Source of the DNA: Pseudomonadota bacterium | Lineage (GTDB): Bacteria > Bdellovibrionota > UBA1018 > CAIMNF01 | NCBI GenBank assembly: GCA_027491115.1 | Contig: JAIXWV010000034.1 | Coordinates: 1 to 64,000 of the forward strand | Direction: 5' to 3' | DNA length: 64,000 nt | Shown: positions 58,988-64,000 of the stretch, piece after piece | How the letters are laid out: each line of letters begins with the position of its first letter | Numbering within the stretch: position 1 is the stretch's first letter | Notes under the pieces: generated by a model | The model's database searches: none | The model's input: only the letters and a program-made list of their open reading frames with translations | What the model was told of the DNA's origin: nothing | Translations under genes and position numbers: made by a program

Positions 58988-59658
58988 ATGCCGAGAAATT
59001 TCAAGGCATCTTCTGCCGTGTCGGCCACATGGATTCTGGCGAATTCAGCCTCGGTGATCATTCCTTGGGGAATCAGAGTCTGTCTGCACCACTCTAGAAG
59101 CCCGCCCCAGAATTCGCTTCCGATCAAAACCACCGGTCTTGGAAGCATTTTCCGGGTCTGAATCAGAGTGATGATTTCGAAGAACTCGTCGAGGGTGCCG
59201 AAACCTCCGGGTAGGATCACAAAGGCCTCGCTGTAACGACAAAGCAGGACTTTACGGACGAAAAAATACCGGCAAGTCAGACTGTGCGTGAGGAAAGGAT
59301 TGGCTTTTTGTTCTCGCTCAATGGTGATGTTGATTCCGATCGAGGGGGCTCCTGCCTCATAAGCGCCTTGATTCGCCGCTTGCATCACCGCGCCACCGCC
59401 ACCTGTGACGATGGCGATCCCTTGCTCTCCGATCTTCCTGGAGACCGTTCTGGCCAAAGCACAGTAAGGGTGATCGTCCGGAGTCCGAGCACTTCCAAAT
59501 ACGGTGATGGCCCGACGCGTGTTCCGGAGAAAATGAAACCCCCTCCAGAACTGGAAGCCGATTCTGAAAAACATCGCGATGTCCGCAAGCATCCGTGCCC
59601 GATAGGGAGCCAGATGTCCCAGAGAAGAACGTGAACGGTCCGAAACGGTCTGGTTCAC
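58939..59658 (-). CDS. LOG-family nucleoside 5'-monophosphate phosphoribohydrolase
   Basis: 239 aa, Rossmann-like lysine-decarboxylase-related fold. The signature motifs are GGGGAVMQAANQGA (normally GGG-x-G-x-MG) and LPGGFGTLDEFFE (PGG-x-GT-x2-E), plus ITVFGSART near the N-terminus. Releases free base from nucleoside monophosphates; cytokinin activation in plants, role unclear here. Overlaps the 87-aa gene by 4 bp upstream and uppP by 49 bp at its end. Confidence 0.88.
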   Translation of the reverse strand: MNQTVSDRSRSSLGHLAPYRARMLADIAMFFRIGFQFWRGFHFLRNTRRAITVFGSARTPDDHPYCALARTVSRKIGEQGIAIVTGGGGAVMQAANQGAYEAGAPSIGINITIEREQKANPFLTHSLTCRYFFVRKVLLCRYSEAFVILPGGFGTLDEFFEIITLIQTRKMLPRPVVLIGSEFWGGLLEWCRQTLIPQGMITEAEFARIHVADTAEDALKFLGIQGPSSKATIAATTTR

Positions 59659-59918
59659 GTTTTCTTCTTTTTGACCACGGGCTGACCTGACAGGTACTGT
59701 TCGGTCACCAGTTTCAGCTTCGTCTTCACGTTCTCGGAGCGTTCCTGTTCGAGCAGGATTTCAATTGCCCTGATTTCATCCTCGAGTTCCCAACGAGAAA
59801 GCATGCTCGACGACAACTCGTCGTGCGTTTCAGGTTCCTTCATGCTGGCGATCACCTTGAGCTTGTGTCTCAATCCGAGCATCCGTTGAACCAGTTCGAG
59901 TTTCTCTTCACGGGTCAT
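59655..59918 (-). CDS. Small helical protein of unknown function
   Basis: 87 aa, charged and almost entirely helical (KLELVQRMLGLRHKLKVI, EIRAIEILLEQERSENVKT), ending in a lysine run (KKKKT). No family recognised. AGAGGA lies 6 nt before the ATG. It sits between acnA (11 bp away) and the LOG gene (4-bp overlap) on the same strand, so it is part of the acnA transcript. Confidence 0.72.
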   Translation of the reverse strand: MTREEKLELVQRMLGLRHKLKVIASMKEPETHDELSSSMLSRWELEDEIRAIEILLEQERSENVKTKLKLVTEQYLSGQPVVKKKKT

Positions 59919-59929
59919 GAGGATTCCTC

Positions 59930-62632
59930 TCAGCCTTTCAGCATTCCGCGGATCACGTAGTGAAGGATTCCGCCGTTTTTGTAGTACTCGAGTTCGTTCG
60001 CAGTATCGATCCGGCCTTGGAGCAGGATCTCCTTGGACGTACCGTCTGCACGGGTGATCCGTGCTTTCAGCTTCTGTCCCGGTTGAACGGTGGTGATGCC
60101 TTCGATGTCGATTTTCTCGTCACCCTTGATCCCGTGTGCGTCCGCATTCTCACCAGTGAGGAATTGAAGCGGCAAAACGCCCATTCCGACCAGGTTCGAC
60201 CTGTGGATCCGCTCGTAACTCTCGGCGATCACGGCTTGCACTCCGAGCATCATGGTGCCTTTGGCGGCCCAATCGCGCGAAGATCCGGTGCCGTACTCCT
60301 TGCCGGCAATGACCACGAGAGGAGTGTTCTCCTTCTTGTAAGTCACTGCAGCGTCATAGATCGACATCTCGGTTCCCTCCGGGAACTTCTTGGTGAGTCC
60401 TCCTTCGACACCGTTCATGATCTTGTTCTTGATCCGGATGTTGGCGAAGGTTCCGCGCACCATGATCTCATGGTTGCCGCGTCGGGAGCCGTAGGAGTTG
60501 AAGTCCTTCTGCTCCACACCCAGCGAAAGTAGGTGACGCGCTGCCGGTGAGTTCTTTGAGATCGATCCGGCCGGAGAAATGTGATCGGTGGTGATGGAAT
60601 CCCCGAAGAGGCCGAGAACGCGGGCTCCGCGGATGTCAGACAGGGGCTTGGGCTGCGCCGTGAGCTCTTGCAAGAAGGCGGGTTCCTTGATGTAGGTCGA
60701 ATTCTCATCAAACGAGAACAAGGTTCCTTCAGGTGCCTGGACACGGGCCCAATATTCGTCACCGGCGAAAACGTCCGAGTAACTTTTCTTGAATTGTCCG
60801 GCGGTCACGTGCCTGGAAACCAGGGCCTCCACCTCGGCATTGGTCGGCCAGAGGTCTTTCAGAAAGACCGGTTTCCCGTCTTTTCCGGTGCCGATCGCCT
60901 CGGTGGTGAGATCGAGATTCACGGTTCCGGCGATCGCATAGGCAATCACCAAAGCAGGGGAGGCAAGATAGTTCGCGCGAACTTGCGGATTGATCCGTCC
61001 CTCAAAGTTCCGGTTGCCCGAAAGGACGGAGGCCACCACGAGTTTACCGTCGGTGACGGCTTTGGAGACTTCTTCGATGAGCGGACCGGCATTACCAATG
61101 CAAGTGGTACAGCCGTAACCCACTACGTTGAAGTGCAGGTCTTCCATGAAGGGGAGCAGTCCCGACTCAGAAAGATAGTCAGTCACCACCTTTGATCCAG
61201 GACCCATCGAGGTCTTGACCCAAGGTTTCACCCGGAGCCCCTGTTCCACGGCCTTCTTGGCCAGCAGGCCGGCTGTGATGAGTCCGCTCGGGTTTGAAGT
61301 ATTCGTGCACGAGGTGATTGCAGCAATCGTCACAGCCCCGTGTCCGATCCGAGTGTCGACACCGTTCAGGGTCAACTTGATTTCGGATTCGAGCTTGGCT
61401 TCGGGATCTTTCATCTGGGAGAGCAAGGTGGGAAGACTCTTAGAGAACTCTTCCTTCACCTTGGGCAGGGTGACCCGGTCTTGGGGGCGGGAAGGACCGG
61501 CGAGAGAGGGCTCGATCGAAGTCAAATCGAGTTCCACGACGTCAGAGAAAAGCGGTGTGGCCGAAGGATCGAACCACATTCCTTGTTCTTGGTAATAGGC
61601 CCTCACGAGAGGAACGAGGTGGCTGCGTCCTGTGAGGTTCAGGTAATCGATGGTTTTCTCGTCGATCGGGAAAAACCCGATGGTCGCACCGTATTCCGGC
61701 GCCATGTTGGCGATGGTCGCACGGTCCGCAAGAGTGAGTCCTGCCACGCCTTGGCCGAAAAACTCGACAAATTTTCCGACAACGCCTTTCTTTCGAAGGA
61801 TCTGGGTGATCGTGAGGACCACATCCGTCGCGGTGATTCCCTCGCGGGTCTTTCCGGTGAGTTTCATGCCGACCACTTGCGGGATGAGCATGGAAATAGG
61901 CTGGCCGAGCATGGCGGCTTCGGCTTCGATTCCACCGACACCCCAACCGACCACTCCCAGACCGTTGATCATGGTGGTGTGGGAGTCGGTTCCGACGCAA
62001 GAATCCGGATACACGGTTTCAGACTCACCCTCGTTTGCAGAAGTCATGGCCACGGTCGCGAGGTACTCGAGATTGACTTGATGGATGATGCCGGTCTCGG
62101 GCGGAACCACGCGGAAATTGCGGAGGGACTTTTGGCCCCACTTCAAGAACTCGTAGCGTTCTTTGTTCAATAGGTACTCTTTTTCGCGGTTCTTGTGGAA
62201 CGAGTCCTTCTGACCGAAGAAATCAACGTTCACCGAGTGGTCGATCACCAGGTCCGCCGGGGTGAGTGGATTGATCCGGTCCGGGTTTCCGCCCAGGCGC
62301 TTCATGGCAGAGCGCATCGCCGCCAAATCGCAGACGGCCGCCACACCGGTGAGATCTTGAAGCACGGTACGTGCGGGGGTGAACTGAATCTCCTGGTCGG
62401 GCTCCGCCTTGGGATTCCAAGTGGCAAGAGTCTCGATGTCGCTCTTTTTGACGGCGAGATTGTCCTCCAAGCGTAGGAGGTTCTCGACGAGAACCTTCAT
62501 GGAGTGCGGAAAGTTCGAGACCGACTTACCGAACTGGGATTCGAATTTTTTAAGGGAGAAGAAACGGTAGTTGCGACCATCGACGGTGAGCGTCGACAGG
62601 GCGCCGAAGCTATTGGGATGTTGTGATTTCAT
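59930..62632 (-). CDS. acnA: Aconitate hydratase (AcnA/IRP1 type)
   Basis: 900 aa, TCA-cycle isomerisation of citrate to isocitrate. 4Fe-4S ligands are seen in ITSCTNTSNP and GCTTCIGNAG. Other family stretches are DSCVGTDSHTTMINGLGVVG, GDSITTDHISPAGSI, SYGSRRGNHEIMVRG and GKEYGTGSSRDWAAKG. The arrangement with the swivel domain at the C-terminus identifies the AcnA rather than the AcnB class. No Shine-Dalgarno is visible before the ATG at 62632. First of acnA, 87-aa gene, LOG gene. It is divergent from the fadD-like gene. Confidence 0.97.
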   Translation of the reverse strand: MKSQHPNSFGALSTLTVDGRNYRFFSLKKFESQFGKSVSNFPHSMKVLVENLLRLEDNLAVKKSDIETLATWNPKAEPDQEIQFTPARTVLQDLTGVAAVCDLAAMRSAMKRLGGNPDRINPLTPADLVIDHSVNVDFFGQKDSFHKNREKEYLLNKERYEFLKWGQKSLRNFRVVPPETGIIHQVNLEYLATVAMTSANEGESETVYPDSCVGTDSHTTMINGLGVVGWGVGGIEAEAAMLGQPISMLIPQVVGMKLTGKTREGITATDVVLTITQILRKKGVVGKFVEFFGQGVAGLTLADRATIANMAPEYGATIGFFPIDEKTIDYLNLTGRSHLVPLVRAYYQEQGMWFDPSATPLFSDVVELDLTSIEPSLAGPSRPQDRVTLPKVKEEFSKSLPTLLSQMKDPEAKLESEIKLTLNGVDTRIGHGAVTIAAITSCTNTSNPSGLITAGLLAKKAVEQGLRVKPWVKTSMGPGSKVVTDYLSESGLLPFMEDLHFNVVGYGCTTCIGNAGPLIEEVSKAVTDGKLVVASVLSGNRNFEGRINPQVRANYLASPALVIAYAIAGTVNLDLTTEAIGTGKDGKPVFLKDLWPTNAEVEALVSRHVTAGQFKKSYSDVFAGDEYWARVQAPEGTLFSFDENSTYIKEPAFLQELTAQPKPLSDIRGARVLGLFGDSITTDHISPAGSISKNSPAARHLLSLGVEQKDFNSYGSRRGNHEIMVRGTFANIRIKNKIMNGVEGGLTKKFPEGTEMSIYDAAVTYKKENTPLVVIAGKEYGTGSSRDWAAKGTMMLGVQAVIAESYERIHRSNLVGMGVLPLQFLTGENADAHGIKGDEKIDIEGITTVQPGQKLKARITRADGTSKEILLQGRIDTANELEYYKNGGILHYVIRGMLKG

Positions 62633-62736
62633 ATGAACAGAAGTTTAGAATAGGAGGCGGCGCGTTGTCGAACGAATTCGGATTCTTTTCGGGACTCCTG
62701 AGTTGCAAGTCTCGGCCAATGAGCCATAATGTGGCC

Positions 62737-64000
62737 ATGGATAAAATCTGGCACAAAAGTTACCAACCCGGGGTTCCGAGCGTCATCGATTCAAATCAGT
62801 TCGTGTCGTTGGTGGATCTCCTTGAGAATACCTTTCAACGGTTCGCCACTCGTCCCGCGTTTCACAACATGGGAAAGACCTTGAGCTATGCCGAGATCGA
62901 CCGTCTGAGTTACCGCTTTGCATGCTTCCTCCAAAATGATCTGAAGCTTTCGCGTGGAGACCGCGTTGCGATCATGATGCCGAATATTCTTCAATATCCG
63001 GTGGCGCTATTTGGCTTGTTGCGTGCCGGGATGATCGCAGTGAACTGCAATCCTCTCTACACACCACGCGAACTCGAGCATCAGCTCCGTGATTCCGGAG
63101 CCAAAGCCGTAGTGATCGTGGCGAACTTCGCTCATGTTCTCGAAAAGGCGATCGAGAAAACCGATGTGAAGCACGTGGTGATCACTGAGCTCGGAGACCT
63201 TCTGCCACTGCCGAAGCGCCTGTTGGTGAATGCAGTGGTGAAACACGTCAAAAAGATGGTTCCGGACTACCGCATTCCTGGAGCATGGAGTTTTCTTGGA
63301 GCTCTCGCTGCAGGTGCGACCACCAATTTGAGCAAGCCCATGATCCGGAGTGAGGATCTGGCCTTCTTGCAGTACACCGGAGGCACCACCGGTGTGTCCA
63401 AGGGTGCCATGCTCACGCATGGCAACATCGTCGCAAACTTTTTGCAGGCCAAGGCCTGGATCCAGTTCTTGGTCAAAGAGGGTGAGGAAATCATCATCAC
63501 CCCTCTGCCGCTCTATCACATCTTCTCTTTGACGGCGAACTGCATGATTTTCTGCTCGGTGGGCGCGCTGAACGTTTTGATCACCAATCCGCGTGATATC
63601 CCGGGATTCGTCAAGGAATTGAAGAAATGGAAGTTCACGGCGATCACCGGCGTGAACACCCTGTTCAACGGCCTCCTCAACAATCCGGATTTCAAGGATC
63701 TCGATTTTTCCGGTTTGAAAGTTGCTCTCGGCGGTGGGATGGCGGTTCAGCGCGCGGTGGCCGAAAAATGGAAGAATGTCACCGGAGTTCCGCTGATTGA
63801 AGCTTACGGTCTCACCGAGACCTCTCCTGCAGCCTGTATCAATCCGATGAATCTGAAGGATTACAACGGGTACATCGGTCTTCCGCTTCCTTCGACCGAG
63901 ATGTCGATTCTCGACGACTCCGGGAATGAGCTCGATGTCGGCCTGGTCGGAGAGATCAGTATCCGCGGGCCTCAGGTCATGAAGGGGTATTGGAACCGTC
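62737..64000 (+). CDS. fadD: Long-chain fatty acid-CoA ligase (FadD-like), N-terminal part
   Basis: 421 codons to the window edge. AMP-binding enzyme that activates fatty acids to acyl-CoA. The start aligns with E. coli FadD (MDKIWHKSY against MKKVWLNRY as I recall it), and MMPNILQYPVALFGLLRAGM and NPLYTPRELEHQL are near-identical to that protein. The P-loop is YTGGTTGVSKGAMLTH; EAYGLTETSP and GEISIRGPQVMKGYW follow. In-frame ATG 62719 is possible but adds six residues with no better ribosome site. The C-terminal lid lies beyond the window. Confidence 0.93.
   Translation, partial: MDKIWHKSYQPGVPSVIDSNQFVSLVDLLENTFQRFATRPAFHNMGKTLSYAEIDRLSYRFACFLQNDLKLSRGDRVAIMMPNILQYPVALFGLLRAGMIAVNCNPLYTPRELEHQLRDSGAKAVVIVANFAHVLEKAIEKTDVKHVVITELGDLLPLPKRLLVNAVVKHVKKMVPDYRIPGAWSFLGALAAGATTNLSKPMIRSEDLAFLQYTGGTTGVSKGAMLTHGNIVANFLQAKAWIQFLVKEGEEIIITPLPLYHIFSLTANCMIFCSVGALNVLITNPRDIPGFVKELKKWKFTAITGVNTLFNGLLNNPDFKDLDFSGLKVALGGGMAVQRAVAEKWKNVTGVPLIEAYGLTETSPAACINPMNLKDYNGYIGLPLPSTEMSILDDSGNELDVGLVGEISIRGPQVMKGYWNR

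Noticed and set aside
1-64000. CRISPR arrays, tRNA or rRNA genes, prophage
   Set aside because: No regularly spaced repeats, cloverleaf-type sequences or phage structural genes were seen in the short intergenic spaces.

Overview
The window is a compact, moderately GC-rich bacterial chromosome segment. Genes are packed on both strands, and several convergent pairs overlap by 49-87 bp. It carries standard chromosomal genes: dnaE, mutS, mutY, miaB, holA, nusB, nrdR, acnA, uppP, a fadD-like gene and a dehydratase-type fumarase. It also carries accessory genes typical of Gram-negative, aerobic or microaerobic bacteria, namely a TolC/MacA/MacB exporter, a c-type cytochrome and a PuuD urate oxidase. 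Paired large secreted proteins of unknown function, a PilZ protein with a decayed HD-GYP domain and sigma-54 two-component control suggest a Bdellovibrionota/Deltaproteobacteria-like lineage. That placement is inference, because no rRNA or other marker was compared. No tRNA, rRNA or CRISPR array was recognised.

Layout. 1-2276: divergent purine-catabolism genes (puuD, cut by the left edge, and guaD). 2224-4449: kup with a strongly structured leader. 4450-15110: a stress island made of a sigma-54 response regulator and its divergent histidine kinase, a small secreted protein, a c-type cytochrome protein, PEP synthase, a universal stress protein, Hsp20 and a second-type FtsH. Four good and one degraded sigma-54 (-24/-12) promoter matches lie in front of these genes, so the regulator probably controls its own neighbourhood. 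15024-19179: TolC-MacA-MacB export operon. 19227-24333: two-subunit fumarase, an SDR-like protein, an RluA-type pseudouridine synthase with an acidic insert, and a secreted metallopeptidase. 24328-25324: one IS1-like insertion sequence whose terminal repeats supply the stop codons of both flanking genes. 25319-28605: an overlapping four-gene operon ending in the PrkA kinase. 28651-37102: nrdR-nusB, holA-thioesterase, amidase, mutY, a secreted protein, and mutS with a trypsin-like protease. 37288-44444: miaB, gamma-carbonic-anhydrase-like gene, dnaE, PilZ/HD-GYP-like gene. 44451-48149: two large secreted proteins with matching C-terminal ends. 48326-50836: a beta-propeller membrane protein and an unknown protein. 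50878-56575: a helicase-nuclease followed by both subunits of DNA topoisomerase VI. 56607-64000: a triple-repeat secreted protein, truncated haemoglobin, FKBP lipoprotein, uppP, LOG-family protein, acnA and a fadD-like gene cut by the right edge.

The most notable contents are the complete archaeal-type topoisomerase VI pair beside a helicase-nuclease, the sigma-54 stress regulon with apparent leaderless starts, the unassigned structured RNA leader of kup, and a PrkA operon that lacks its usual partners.
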